From the NCBI GenBank assembly GCA_030374765.1, contig JARGXX010000031.1, positions 620,001 to 684,000 on the forward strand: 64,000 nt of DNA, given 5' to 3'. This document shows positions 43,662-55,978 of the stretch, in pieces; position 1 is the stretch's first letter, and every line of letters starts with the position of its first letter. The notes below the pieces were generated by a model. That model worked only from the letters and a program-made list of their open reading frames with translations, searched no databases and was not told where the DNA came from. Made by a program: the position numbers and the translations under genes. Source of the stretch: Agarophyton chilense (taxonomy: Eukaryota; Rhodophyta; Florideophyceae; Gracilariales; Gracilariaceae).

Positions 43662-43981
43662 TCATGATTCCATCTTCGATTCCTTTTCCGGGGCCTCCTT
43701 CTCTTCCTCTCCATATTCAGTAAACCTTTTTCTCAGGGCCTCGGCATCCAGATGTGAAACAGTCAGCAATCTATTGAGGTTTCTACGAGAAGGGCATGGC
43801 TACTTGTACTTACATTCCACAACAGGAGTGTGTTTAGAACCATAGTTATCAACAACAGAAATGCCCTTTGTGAGTTAATTGCCAGAAAGCCCGACATAAA
43901 TGCGCAGTTTAACGATTTTTTGCCAATGTGATCACCGAGAGGCCCCATGAGGAGGTGAAAGCGACCGCCTGCGTCATACAT
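43662..43981 (-). other. coding-like minus-strand patch, unknown
   Basis: ORF 43763-43981 starts with ATG and contains a hydrophobic stretch (FLAINSQRAFLLLITMVLNT). A second open frame at 43662-43803 encodes LLTVSHLDAEALRKRFTEYG and a Glu/Lys-rich end, and looks like a genuine C-terminus. They are in different frames. Near the left end of the DHODH fragment, another frame reads GLSVITLAKNR, which resembles the DHODH motif GLLGVNLGKNK, so part of this patch may be decayed DHODH. Confidence 0.3.
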
Positions 43982-43990
43982 CTCCCGGGG

Positions 43991-44449
43991 CTAAGACACA
44001 GTTTCCATACCACCGCTATTGAGACCGTACCGGTTAATATCAGCGCGGTCCTCAGTAAGGCGGAAAGCTCTAGGGCGCTCATTGCCTTCTTGCGCAACAG
44101 GGGTGACGGAGCAGATCTCCATGAAGCCGAAGCCGACGTGAAACAAGCCAAACATGGCTTCTGCGTGCTTGTCTAAGCCGCCGGCGAGAACGAAAGGGTT
44201 GTGGAACGGCAAACCCCAGACGTGCGAAAGCAAGCGCGGGGAGCAGTCGTGCGGGTGTGGGACGAAGAGCAGACGTAGGGCAGCCAGGTGCGATTTGACA
44301 AGCAGCATGTCGATGCGATGCGCTCGCTCAGGGTTCAACGAATGCATGTAACCCCCCAGCGGGCCCTGGTAGACGTCAGTAGACGCGGCGTCCGCATACA
44401 GCGCGGCAATCGACGCGGCGGCAATGCCCGCGAAATATCGCAGCGACAT
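43991..44449 (-). pseudogene. dihydroorotate dehydrogenase (class 2), 5' part only
   Basis: About 152 residues from ATG 44449. The N-terminus MSLRYFAGIAAASIAALYAD is a membrane-anchor-like helix, as in mitochondrial class 2 enzymes. Then follow LNPERAHRIDMLL, GLPFHNPFVLAGGLDKHAEA, GFGFMEICSVTPVAQEGNER, PRAFRL and ADINRYGLNSGG; all match the FMN-barrel start (consensus NPVGLAAGFDK, GFGFVEIGTVTP, INRMGFNN). The frame stops soon after NSGG. The remaining half of the barrel (NVSSPNT motif, FMN phosphate site) is not found intact downstream, apart from a trace (GLSVITLAKNR) in another frame. DHODH oxidises dihydroorotate to orotate in pyrimidine synthesis; this copy cannot encode the full enzyme unless exons lie elsewhere. 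The GTG at 44467 was not used as start. Confidence 0.8.
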
Positions 44450-44504
44450 AGAGCAAGCCTGCAGCACGATGAACGCTTAGGAGGCGACGGGGAGCGCGAG
44501 GCGC

Positions 44505-44935
44505 GACGTTGGGAGCGCGTGCGCATTCTCTCAGTCGCCCACGGTGCACACGAAGTGTAACAGCGTTAAGCGAAACCACGCTCGGAGCAAAGAAAAGTGA
44601 TGCGGAACCACGCGAAGCGCAACGGTGTGAAGCGCAGCAACGGCGGCGGAGCGCGCGCGCAGTCTCTCAGTTGCCGACGGTGCTCGCAAAGGGAAACACC
44701 GTGAAGAGAAACGGCGCGCAGAGCGAAGCGAAACAAAGCAAAACCACCTAAAGCGCAACGGTGCGAATCGCAGCAACGGCGGCAGAGCGTGCGCGCAGCG
44801 ACGGCGGCGCATCTCAGTCACCGACGGTGAACGGAAAGCGCAACAGCTCGGAGCGAAATGGCGCGGGAAGCGAAACGAAGCGAAGCGAAACGAAGCGAAA
44901 CGAAGCGAACTGTAACAATGCGAAGCGCAGAGGAT
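44505..44935. repeat. degenerate GC-rich tandem repeat with GAAGC microsatellite
   Basis: Three diverged units about 137-148 bp apart share GCAGCAACGGCGGCRGAGCG and (T)CTCAGTYGCCGACGGTG (near 44528, 44664 and 44812). Between them are A/G-rich stretches built of GAAGCGAAAC. At 44866-44910 this becomes a nearly regular 11-bp array (CGAAACGAAGC). The repeat lies just upstream of the DHODH fragment. Confidence 0.65.
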
Positions 44936-45073
44936 CACGGTGGCTCCCGTCACGCCGCGCGCGTGTGCGTGGCGCTCAGTATTCAGCGCGCATGGCTAGC
45001 GAACGAGCGACGAACTCACGAAGCACACTTGGCACCAAGCGTTGGCAACGAAGACCGCTGCGCGCGCAGCCCA

Positions 45074-46225
45074 TCAATGCTTGCAGTCCTCCAGCATGTC
45101 CATGTCGTATTCATCCGACAAGAAGGGCAGGATGTCGTCCTCTCTTTCGTCCTTGCCCTCGCCCTCGTTCTCTAATGCTCCCCCCGTCTCGCCCTCAGCC
45201 TCAGCCTTCCCTTTAAGCACAGCTGCATCGTGTCCGCTGATCAATCCTGACGAAACTGGTCCTAACAGCATGTTCACTAACTTCATGCGCTTGCATGCAG
45301 CCCCGAACGCCATGCGCTCCTTTTCCATGCGCGATGGTGCGTTCGCCCCCGACCCCCAGTCCTGTCCAGATTGCGTGTTCGCATCGTTACGACGTGAAGA
45401 TTACAGGCGATTTTCCAGGCTTTTTGCCGTCGTTTCTTATGGATGAGAAGCATGCGGTTGAGGGCCAATCGAACACTAGCTCCAGAGGCGTAGGCAGTGA
45501 AAGCGGCGTCATGAAGTCTAGTGTTTTGGGAATACGGAAGGAGGACTCTCAGAAATATCTGGAGAAGGCGATTGAGCAGGTGTCGCTCAGCGATGTTGGC
45601 AGCGCGTTGATGTTGCATCTGCGATGGTCCCAAGAAGGCAAGTGCTCGTAGCGTTTGTCGGAGAGGCGCATGCGAATGGTGTCCGTTGGAATGGAAATAT
45701 CGAGAGCGGCTGGCGTGTTGAACAACTGAGGGTCAATGTTGCTGATGGTGTTGGTACGACGCCGTAGCGCGCGAGCGATTTTGTCGGTGTAAGTATGACG
45801 CCTTTTGCGGCCAAGCAGCACAATGCCATGCACTTTGATGACCAGCAGCCATTGCTGTCCGAAGACACTTGGAAGGGGTACGAAACGGTACAATTAGGCG
45901 CGGCCGGGAAGGTCAGTCATGGTGATCTCAATGAAGGCGAAGCTGTCGCTTTGTAGCGGCTCGAAGGTGGCTCGCACGATTTGCACGATTTTGTGAGGTC
46001 ACTCGTCCACAGCGGTGGGCCTGTTGTCGTGCTTGAGGTCAACGAGACTCTCGGTCAAGAAGAAGCCTACACGTACGCTGCCTGAGGCGGCGCCGTCGCG
46101 GAGCGCATACTTTTCATCCTGGAAGCCGAGCTGGGCAGCCTGCAGGAAGGCAGCAGCGGTGTCTGCTGGTGCCTCGGGCGACGCAGATGTACTCAGAAAT
46201 GCACATATACAGATCGTGTAGATTT
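45074..46225 (-). pseudogene. possible VPS13/chorein-like gene remnant
   Basis: Several minus-strand patches look coding. About 46025-46215 encodes TSASPEAPADTAAAFLQAAQ and then RVGFFLTESLVDLKHDN. After a stop in the same frame comes KIVQIVRATFEPLQSDSFAF. The 45549-45893 ORF contains NTPAALDISIPTDTIRMRLS followed by DKRYEHL. The 45074-45328 ORF ends in an acidic tail (EGKDEREDDILPFLSDEYDM). The strand patterns, with a P-x-x-(L/I)-x(4)-I-x-(L/M)-x-LSD-x-x-Y block, resemble VPS13 N-terminal repeats. Homology is weak and the frames are broken. It could be another gene altogether, multi-exon or decayed. A + strand ORF at 45295-45651 is the main competitor. Confidence 0.3.
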
Positions 46226-46400
46226 ATATCTACCGATGATACTTTGATTCACACCACGCTGCCCACTAGTGGCGCCAGCGCGTTCAGCCTTTCTTCTGGT
46301 CACAACACCAGCGCAGTTCGCGTTGAGACGGAGTTGAACCAGACCATGCGATGGTAGCAGAACAGAATTCGCGAGCGTCTCGAACCCCAACTACTTCCAG

Positions 46401-47006
46401 TCAAAATACTTCACTTTTGTATTTTGCCAAGGCATGAAGTACATCGTGTGCGTATGGAAACATTTCAGACGATGCTTGCGAGTGGTAATGCACTTCGTTC
46501 CAGCCATCTAAGTCACTGCTTCCCTGCAGTATCTCGATAACTATTCCTTTGTCTTGGAGTCGTTCGACAAGCTCTCTGAGCACCGAATTGCAATCTTGTG
46601 ATTTCATCTCGCGTCGACAGCACAAAATGTCCACATCGTGCCCACTTTTCTCTCCACTTCTAAACCCCCCGCACAAATGGAAGCGAAGATGCAAATTGTT
46701 CTCATCTCCGCTGTTTGCAATCTTATGCACCACAACCTTGAATGCGGAAGCTTCTTTCGAAGAAAACGACTGAACACATTCAAATTGCCGCAAGTAGCGC
46801 AAAACCGCTCTGTCTTCTCTTTCATCACCTTCTGGTTCGCTGGCAAGAACATCTTTCATACTTCCTATATCTAACTCGTCCTAAAACTTTCTCGCTTTTA
46901 CGTAGCCTACACCGTAAACATATTGAAACTTTTTCAGCGCTTTGTGTCTCTCATTTGTTTCCATCAGCTGAGAATCTTTGACAACTCGAGTAGTTAGAAA
47001 TTCGTT
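46401..47006 (-). pseudogene. DNA polymerase X family (Pol mu/TdT-like) fragment
   Basis: Same-frame minus-strand coding trace. First comes a helix-hairpin-helix-like stretch: ERHKALKKFQYVYGVG, then YVKARKF, a TAG stop at 46883-46881, then DELDIGSMKDVLA. Then the palm follows: LRYLRQFECVQSFSSKEASA and LCGGFRSGEKSGHDVDILCC. The last motif is diagnostic; Pol mu/TdT have GGFRRGK-x2-GHDVDFL, where the two Asp bind metal. Both Asp are kept here, but the RRGK is RSGE. The third catalytic Asp and the thumb domain should follow below 46401 and are not seen. The in-frame stop and missing end make it a pseudogene or a gene with unseen exons. The family fills gaps in end-joining and base-excision repair. 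Confidence 0.75.
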
Positions 47007-47025
47007 CACAGTTGTCGAAGGTTGC

Positions 47026-47794
47026 TCACATTGCTTCGCCCCAAACCTCCTTCTCAAACTCGTTAAACGCACTATCATCGGTGACCCAGTGTGCTTCTCT
47101 CGCGATAGATTTGGCATGCCGAACCATATGCTCCCAACTATGAAATCTAGGAAGCTCACGGGGAGCGTCATTATTATACGCTGCACAGTAGTTTGCGTAG
47201 GCGTTTGGTCCAACCATTCCAAGTTTTCTCATGATGTATTCATCCATGTAGCCAAAACATTTCTGCATGGTCGCAAACAATTTCAACAGTAATCAGTCTT
47301 GCTCTGAGCTTCACGCCTCCATATCGTGCAATATTGACTCGATACGCACGACGAAATCTATCAAAGTCAGGATTGTTCACCAATGGATTCCCACTCGCCG
47401 AGTTCGAACTGGAATGATAACGCCTAGGTTCTCGGTGACCGTGTTTTTCGTAAGCAAGTCGAAGTCCTTGAATATAGCCACCGAATGTATCAACTTTCAT
47501 CGCATTTTCGGTGTCGTATCTACATGTTACTACCAAGAAATTCACCAGTAGTTCTGTAGATTAGGGAGGAACTGAAATTGGATCGAAGGCATCATGTTGC
47601 TTCGCAAATTGAAGTAGTAGACGTTCCGATCTTTGCATGTTTACCATGGTTGATCGACTGTAGGATTGATTTATTATGTCGCTCACGCTTCTCATTTTCC
47701 TGGATTCATTCTCTATCTCTGTTACATGACTAGCAGAATCACACCGCTCCGAATTCGATGTCCGTGACTCGTCCATACCGTTATTGAAACTCAT
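47026..47794 (-). other. integrase-like N-terminal (SAM-like) coding remnant
   Basis: One minus-strand frame runs through 47794-47240 with a single TAA near 47561. It reads SYSRSTMVNMQRSERLLLQF, then VNFLVVTCRYDTENAMKV and TFGGYIQGLRLAYEKHGH, then NPLVNNPDFDRFRRAYRVNI. This is the pattern of the core-binding domain of tyrosine recombinases and cryptons (short helices, a GYIQGLR-type turn, then L-x(4)-G). A third frame (47286-47026) continues with MDEYIMRKLGMVGPNAYANY. No R-H-R-Y catalytic domain is seen. The call is inferential. Confidence 0.3.
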
Positions 47795-47942
47795 TTAATT
47801 TTCCAAGAATGACAAACGATGCGTTCACGTATCCTGGTTACCAAAAAACGGGTACATGCAATTGTATGATATATCCGACGATGTGCCTAGCTGCAGCACA
47901 TCGATCACTCATAACTTGATCTTGGGCGTCTCCTGAACAGCA

Positions 47943-48395
47943 TCAATTTGTACTTTTAGGTTTTTTGGTACAAAAAAATGAGCTGAGGGGTCTGCGTCGG
48001 AAATCATAATCCCACATTTTTTGAAACAGTATCATGGCCGTCTCCCAGAGAGCGCTTCTTACGTCGAACAGATCCAAATCGAGAACTTCCTCACTTACAA
48101 GCTTCGCCAACTTCTTCAGGTTATAATTTGCGGCCTTCTGACCGGACTCTCTCCAGTACTGGTCCGAATATGTATGTATAATCTCTCTACGCATCTCAGC
48201 CTTATTGAATATATGAGACGGATAAAATCCTTCCCCGTTTCCATATGGCCGTATTTGTACGGCCTTTTCAATTGTTTTTGGTAGTCCCGGAATGACCGTA
48301 GGAACTGTTGCATTAACCGTAGAAATACCTGTATCTGGAAGTGCATGTTGATCAGTTTTTGTGTCGTTCGGGTCGGTAGTGGTTTCGAAACACAT
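47943..48395 (-). CDS. hypothetical ORF upstream of the integrase-like remnant
   Basis: 150 codons, minus strand, in line with the remnants below it. It contains RREIIHTYSDQYWRESGQKA and DLDLFDVRSALWETAMILFQ, which are helix-rich and protein-like. It could be the N-terminal region of the same element or gene. No family recognised. Confidence 0.3.
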   Translation of the reverse strand: MCFETTTDPNDTKTDQHALPDTGISTVNATVPTVIPGLPKTIEKAVQIRPYGNGEGFYPSHIFNKAEMRREIIHTYSDQYWRESGQKAANYNLKKLAKLVSEEVLDLDLFDVRSALWETAMILFQKMWDYDFRRRPLSSFFCTKKPKSTN

Positions 48396-48692
48396 TTAAA
48401 ACAGTTGTAATCTTCAGTTTCTGTGTCTTGTATGCAATTGAACAGATCAGGGATTTCCTTTGTCTGTGTTCTTGTTAGTTCTGCTTGGACATCCGGTTGT
48501 GTTTCCTGCAATCTGTTCGGCTTAAATGCTCGCATCGGCTCTTGGTGATTTCATTCGACTAACAGTATAAACAGATGTCGTATAGTGGCAGAAGGTTTGA
48601 CCTCTGAGGTTGTCAATATCCTACACTGACCTTGTAGGTGATGGATGCGAGGAATCATCGGTCATGCAGCTCCGGGCGAGCTACCATCTAGG
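48396..48692. other. spacer left of chromovirus B
   Basis: About 300 bp without a feature. Confidence 0.4.
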
Positions 48693-51600
48693 TGTTGTCA
48701 GCCACGTGTAGTGTTGACATGTACCTTCTGGTTGAGTGATTGTCAGTGATAGTAATTGTAATTATGTGTATTTTAGTACAGTAGTTGAGTGGCCACCTGG
48801 CACTGTAGCCAGTGTTGGCCAGGTCTCTGACACTAGGTTAGAGACCGTGCCTTGCTGGCACCTCCCGGGTGATCTGGAGAGTGCAGTCCACTGCATATAG
48901 GGAACTGCACCTCCCCCATCCTAATCTGATAAAGACAGGCACCACTTGGGTCACGACTATACCTTTTGGTTCATCGTTTCTCAACTACCACACAGGCTTT
49001 CCCGCTCGTCAACGCCTACCATCGTTCACCTACACTGTATAGGCTAGTTGCCCCGCCGTTTGCCCCTGCGGGTTTTCACGGTGCCCTGTTACCATCGAGG
49101 TTTACTACTTCTACCTTCTAAGGTTGAGCGTCACCACGCTCCCGAGACAAGACAGTAGCATACCCCAGAGGTGATTGTACGACATTTTGGTCTCCCGACT
49201 TAGAAAGTATTTTTAGGTTTCGTCGTACCGTCACAATGCAAACGAGATTCCGAGAAGGATTGGACGTTCGTACACCTATTCGGTTTCACGAAATCCCGCA
49301 AAGCAATACAGGATACCACTATTGGTCACAAATAGAACGACCTAGAAGGAATACGCGTGGTACTAGCGCCCCGCCAAGCCATCAAGGTCCTAAAGGAGCC
49401 TCATCGGCTCAACCGATTCTGGAAAACCCCGATGAGCTGCTCCGGCACCCCCGGGACAAAACCGTAAAGGTACATGGTCCGCCGCCTATGGCAACGGAAC
49501 CTCAGAGGGAATTACCAATTGAGGTTGCAGCGGAGGAGCTATGGCCTCAGCTCGAAAAGCGAGCGAAAGCGCTCGTCAGCCTCGCGGTCGAGGATGCTTT
49601 AAACTTAAAGGAGAAGTCGGATACCCGGATGGTTCCGCCCTCAATGGACGTCGATGCATTTACCCGTATTGTGGTTGACCGAGCAGCTCAAGAGCTATCG
49701 GAAAGAATACCTGAAATGGTGAAACAGTATCTCTTCACAGATGCTAGGGAGAATGTTTACCGCGCTGTGCAGGACCTTTGGGTTTCCGAGGCATCCGCAG
49801 AATCCCGACCTACACAGGTGAACATCGCAAAGCGCATACCACAAGGGTTCCAAATGGGTCATTCCACCCATTCCAAACACTTACCTACTGATAGTGAGTA
49901 CCTACAAGGTCCAGGGCAGAGTCAAGAGGTCCCGGGGAATGTAGATCCTCAAGACATTTATCTGCCACCAATTACTGGTTTCGTTCAAAAGGATACCCAT
50001 GGAGGTGGTCCCAAGGACGATTCGTCTGACTCGTTGGATGAGCGACGAAGAAACCGAAAAGGGAAGAAGCGGAGGACGAAGAGGGGAAAGAATTGAGAGG
50101 ATGATTCAGACCCCGACTCGTCAGGCTCCAGTTCCGATACGAGTTCATCGTCGGATGATGACCGTAAAGGTAAGAAGAAGAAGAAAACGAACAGGTCGAC
50201 GAAGAAGTCGTCGAAAAAGAACCGAAAGGGTAAAAAACGATACAATGAGTCGCCCGACTCTGAGTCGGACACCGAAATGGACCTGGAGGTGCACCAACCC
50301 TTGAACGATATGTTCACCAAAGCCGTTGACTACAGGACTTATCGGTTGATCAAAAATTCTTCTGAATACACCCAAGGGGTGGCTCAGAAGAATACTAAGC
50401 ACCACAAGAAGCTCAGATTCCAAATGGGTGACACAACCTTCACAGGTGCGGATCCTATTGCGATAATTGAGTTTCTACAGAAGTTCAAGCTTGCATGTGA
50501 CCAAAATGGTTTTTCCGAGGGTGCTGCTATGTGGCTATTTCAGTTTTACCTTAAAGGACAAGCATACTACTTGCTGCAGGGTAGCCTCCGCGGCAGTACC
50601 TTAGCGATGGATGAGGATGGCACGGAGATGTTGGAGTCATACCCAGAGGTGGTCAATTTCCTTTTGGAAACATACGCCACCGATGAGGTTATCCAAGAGG
50701 CTTACTCGGAAGTCCTCGCTTACCATCAAAGGTCTGGGAAAACCGAATCGGAGTTTTCGCTCGCGCTTTGGAATCTGGCAACCCGTTGTGGAATGTGTTC
50801 ACTACTTCTAGGTTAAAGTCGCTATTTGCGGACAATGTCGACAAAGCGATCCGTTCCCAGGTACGCAACTACCTGGCCACTAACCGAAAGGTAGACTACA
50901 ATGGGCCGGCTCGATACTCCCAGGGCCTTGGAGATACCCTTCGGCTGGGAAAGAGACCAGCCATGCCTACAACCTCGAAGGATAAACCGAAAAGGTCGGT
51001 CTTGGAAATTGAAGATACCACAACCTCAGAGGGTAGCTCGCACCTCGAAGTACCTACAGGGATCGCCATCCACTTGGTAGCGACCCAGGGGCGGTTCTCG
51101 AAACCGTCGACGGTAAGAAATTGGTCGTCAACGCGTACACCAAACTCGGTACAATCGCCGCCAAGTTCGGTGAGCTCGCATAGGATGCCAGGAGCGAGCT
51201 CCCATAACTCGCCACCCACATCCTACGCCACTGCTCCTACCAACCAGGTTTCGAAGCCCCCCTCAATGGTAACGCGAGACCCTCAAACTGGAGGCCTCGT
51301 TTGCTGGTTTTTTCTCGCGACAGATCATTTGGCAAACCATTGCGCTAGCTTACCTCCAGGGATGAGAGACCAGTTGATTCAGGCTCACATGCAGAATCAC
51401 CATCGCCTCTATTCTATAAGTCTTCAACGCACGCACCAAATAGGTTCCAACCCCGTACACCGGTACAGGTCAATACCATCGAGGAAACTCCAAACTTGAA
51501 CTCAACCCCTCCCGTACAGGAGAAAAACACTGAGCGGTTGGCGTAATGGCCGAACCCAACCTGCAATCGGAAGGCCAATCGATACCCAGAACCTTGAAGG

Positions 51601-54600
51601 TGGAAGAGAACACCTAACAACCAGTTCCGGTTTGTCACATGAAGTACAACAACTATAAAGTACGTGCTTCAATGTGTTTCTCCGATCGCCTTGCGGTTCC
51701 GGTCACCTGCGTGTTGGATACGGGGGCCGGCCCAAACGTGCTGAATTCCCGCGTCATACCTGAGGCGGTACTTCGGAACTTGAGCAGACCTCCCGACAAA
51801 AACCCGCTGGTGGATGCAAATGAGCGCCCATTAAACCTTCGAGGTATGCTCACCACTGTGGTGCATCTTTGACTCCTCGAAGTAAGACTGCAATTCTTTG
51901 TTGTCGACCGTTTACCAACAGACTGCCTACTAGATACGATCTTCATTGACATACATGTCAAAGCAATCCTTCCTGGTTCCCGTACCGTCGCCCTACGTCA
52001 CGGGGGACGAATTTTCAATTTAGGTAATACCGAAACCAAACGGGGATGGTTCGTCAAACCGAAGAAGGCGATATCCACCGAAACTGTCTCCAACAAAGTG
52101 CGCATTACCAAACAGGTTGTTATCCCGCCAATGCACCAAATATTGGTACCGGTGTCGTGTGCGACCCCCGGGCTGGTCATACTACAAAAACATCCGAGGT
52201 TAGCACATCGACACCTCACCTTGTTGGCCAACGGGATTGTCGAAAACATCCCAAATCAACCCTTTAAGGTGTGTCTCAGCAACTTCAGCAGTCATGACGT
52301 GAAGTTGCCGAAAAATACCAATGTTGGCATCGCAGTACCGGCACCACAAGGGGTCTTCACCGTAGCTCACACTGATCTCGGCGAGGACGTCTTCGATAAG
52401 GAAGGGGGGTGCGCAAATGCGTTCACAACCACAAAGGTATCGATAAATACCAACTTGGAAGCGAAGGTAACCGATAAGGCATCGGTAGACAAAGAAGAAA
52501 AACCGGACCCTGAGAGGTAATGGCAAGATACAGTCCAGATCTGTGAAGAAAACGGCCAACTGCGGGGCCGTATTATCGACCTTCTGGAGGAGTTCGGAAC
52601 CATGTGGTCAGGCCATCTGGGCCAAATTAAGGCCACACAGCATCGCATCGAGCTCCTCCCTGACTCGAAGCCGATTTACCAGCAACCATACCGACCAGGT
52701 CCGAAGGCGAGAGAGATAGAACTCAAAGAAGTGGAGCGAATGGTCCAAGAAGTTGTAATTGAACCAGCCAACTCAGATTGGGCTAGTCCCGTGGTTCTGG
52801 TTCAGAAGAACGGGGATAACCGTATGAGGTTTTGTGTGGACTACAGGAGGCTCAATAGCGTGACGATCAGGTATTCGTTCCCGGTACCTAGAATGGATGA
52901 GTGCATCGACTCCTTGGGAGATGCGCAGATATTTAACACGTTGGATGCCAATTGTGGTTATTGGCAGGTACCCGTAGGTGAGGAAGATCGAGACAAGACC
53001 ACCTTCACGTGCCATGCAGGTTTGTTTCGCTTCACGCGAATGCCTTCCGGGTTGCGCAATGCTCCAGCCACCTTTCAAAGGGCGCTGGACATCATCCTTT
53101 CGAAGGTTAAATGGACCACCGCCTTGGTATACATCGATGATGTAATCATCTATTCCATATCGGTAGAAGAGCATTTTGCACACGTACGCACCGTACTAAC
53201 CCTCCTAGCTGAGGCGGGGGTGACGCTGAAGATACGCAAATGCGTCTTCTTTCCCAGAACGGTTGAATACCTGGGACACTTCAGAGGCCCTGGTACCCTA
53301 GTGGTTGAGCCAAGCAACATTAGAGCCGTACAGGAGGCCAAGTTGCCACGATCCCAGACAGACGTACGATCCTTTATAGGTTTATGTAACGTGAAGGGAT
53401 TCGCGAAAATAGCGGCTCCCGTCAACAAGACTCTCCAGAAAGGTGAACCTGAACGGATTTAGAGTCTATCGAACGAAGAAATGGACACCTTTGAGGAATT
53501 GAAACGAGCACTGTTGTCGCCGCCAATCTTAGCGTTACCGAAAAAGGGTCTACCATACACGCTGGATACAGATGCATCCCATGCCCAAATTGGGTGTTGT
53601 CTCATGCAGGAGCAGCACAACGGAGACAAATTACCTATAGGGTACTGGATCCGCGCTATGAATGAGGCCGAGCAGAACTACACGGTAACCGAGAAGGAAT
53701 GTCTAGCAGTAGTGTGGAGCATGTTGATGCTCCGTCCATACCTTTATGGTGAGCGCTTTACGTTGCGCACGGACCAAGACGCCTTTAGGTGGGTCCTCGG
53801 ACTGCCAGATGCGTCTGGTAGACTTTCCCGTTGGAGTTTGAGACTGTCGGAGTTTTAATACGACGTACAGTACCGTCCATGTATCAAGCACAACATAGCT
53901 GACGCTATGTCACGCTTAAACACCTCAGGGTTAGAGACAGAACCCGTGGACGATGATATCCCTTGCTTTTTGGTGTCATCAAACCAAAATGGTACCGGCG
54001 AACACCTAGAAGGATGTTGGGACTTACATGAAGAAGGTGCCTTGCGGAACACCGACATGGCAACGCAGATACTGACCCTAGAAGAAACGAACGTCATGCC
54101 CGTAACCCGAGAGGAATTTCTACGAGAACAGGCCCAGGATGCGTACTGCAGAACCCTGGCTGACCAAATTGGTTTCAAAGGATCACAAACCGATGTGGAC
54201 AACAATGGGTACATCGTGAGAAGGTCAACATTAGATGGCAGCCTTCAAAAGGTGGTTCCAAAGGCGCTTCGCCCGAGAGTCTTGTATTTCGTGGACTACC
54301 CGCGACAATCGGGACACCCCGGTGCCACCAGGATGTCTCACACATTGAGGCAACAGTTCTATTGGCCTCATATGGCCCATGATGTCTATACCTTTGTAGG
54401 TCAATGCGAATCTTATGTTCGTACCGGCGGTGGTATTCGAAAGTATCGAAAGTATCTCAAGCTTTTTCCAGGAGCAGGTCCGCTGGAGTTTGTTGCGATA
54501 GACCTTCTAGGACCACTTCCCAAGACCAAGAATGGGTATCAGCACATTCTGGTGATCACCGACAGGTTCTCGAAGCTCACGATAGCGATACCCCTAAAGG

Positions 54601-55978
54601 AAGCGAATTCAACAACGCCGGCGATCGCGTTCCTCAACAATTGGGACTACCCGTATGGTGCACTACTACACCTACTTACCGATAATGGTTCAAACCTGGC
54701 ATCGAAGTTCTTCGAAGCAGTCTGTAACCTCTTGGGTATCAAGCACTATTTCACGACTGCCTACCACCCGCAGACAAATGGACAGGTCGAGCGCTTTAAC
54801 AACACATTGGTCTCAAGACTACGACACTATACAGAAGAAAAACAAACTGGGTGGGATGAGCTGGTGCAACCGCTCACCTACTCCTATAACCTTCCGGTAC
54901 ACCGGTCAACGCAGATCACTCCCTTTGATTTGGTTCTTTCGCGACACCCCCCAGGTATTGTAGTGCAGGGAGATCATACCACCAGCACTGCAGCTGGCGC
55001 ACTGGCCCCTGCCCAGGTCAAGCAGAATACCCTTGTGAGGTTGAGTAGGGCTCTCAAACATGCAGAGAGCCGCCTCACTGCAGCCCAGAAGCGGTACAAG
55101 GCCGACTACGACCGTAGGGTAACCAATGTGGTCTCTGTATCGTCGGGACTATATGTCTAGATAGACAACCCACCTTCAGGTAAAAGACCACGACCGGGTG
55201 ATGAAGCGGACGATGAAGCTATTGATAGAGATATCAATTCGAAGCTCCTCCCCAAATCATTGGGACCTTGTAAGGTATTGAACGCATCCGACCACACCGT
55301 TACGGTTGACCAGGACGGAATACCGAATACGATATCAATTGACCGTATTACGGTAGCACCTGAAACGGTTCAACATCGCATGGAGGCAGGCACCTCAGCT
55401 CGAGAGCCCAGAGCGGTAGCTCTGCGCACTCGACCCTCGGAGGACCCCACCCCAATTGAGGTGAATGATGAATTACAATGGGATGATCCGGATTACACCC
55501 CTCTAACAGGGACGGAAATGGATCCTCACACGGTAACTGCGGAAGCTCCCGACCCGGCTCCCACACACGAAGCTCCCTACTCGGAACATATGAACCCTCG
55601 AGGTGGCGTTCCCCCGAAAGATCAGGACCAAACCTCAGAGAAATTTCCCGTTGACCGTCTTGTGAACCACACGCGAACCTATAATGGTCTTAAGTACACC
55701 GTTAGATGTAACGGCTGGGGCTCAAAAGGGGACACCCTCGAACCCCCAGCCGCAATACCCCCACACTTTCGTATCAGGTATTGGCGCCGTCGCAAGGAGC
55801 CAATGCCTGCAGACGGCTAACCTTAGACCTTCGTGGTACTCAGGCCTAAGGAAGGGGGAGAAGATACGTCGTTTTCCGCAGAAGGTGGACGCATATGCGT
55901 CAGATTACCTACAAGGGAGGACACGAAAGGACAACCAAATGGAACAGTAGAGGAGACAACAAGAGACAACAGTTTACT

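Noticed and set aside
43783-43813. 31-nt intron (GTAAGT...GTAG) joining the two minus-strand frames near DHODH
   Set aside because: The spliced frame runs straight into a stop, and the intron would be implausibly short.
54362-54377. GGCCTCATATGGCCCA as another copy of the 16-bp palindrome
   Set aside because: It only partly matches and is explained by the integrase codons for YWPHMA.
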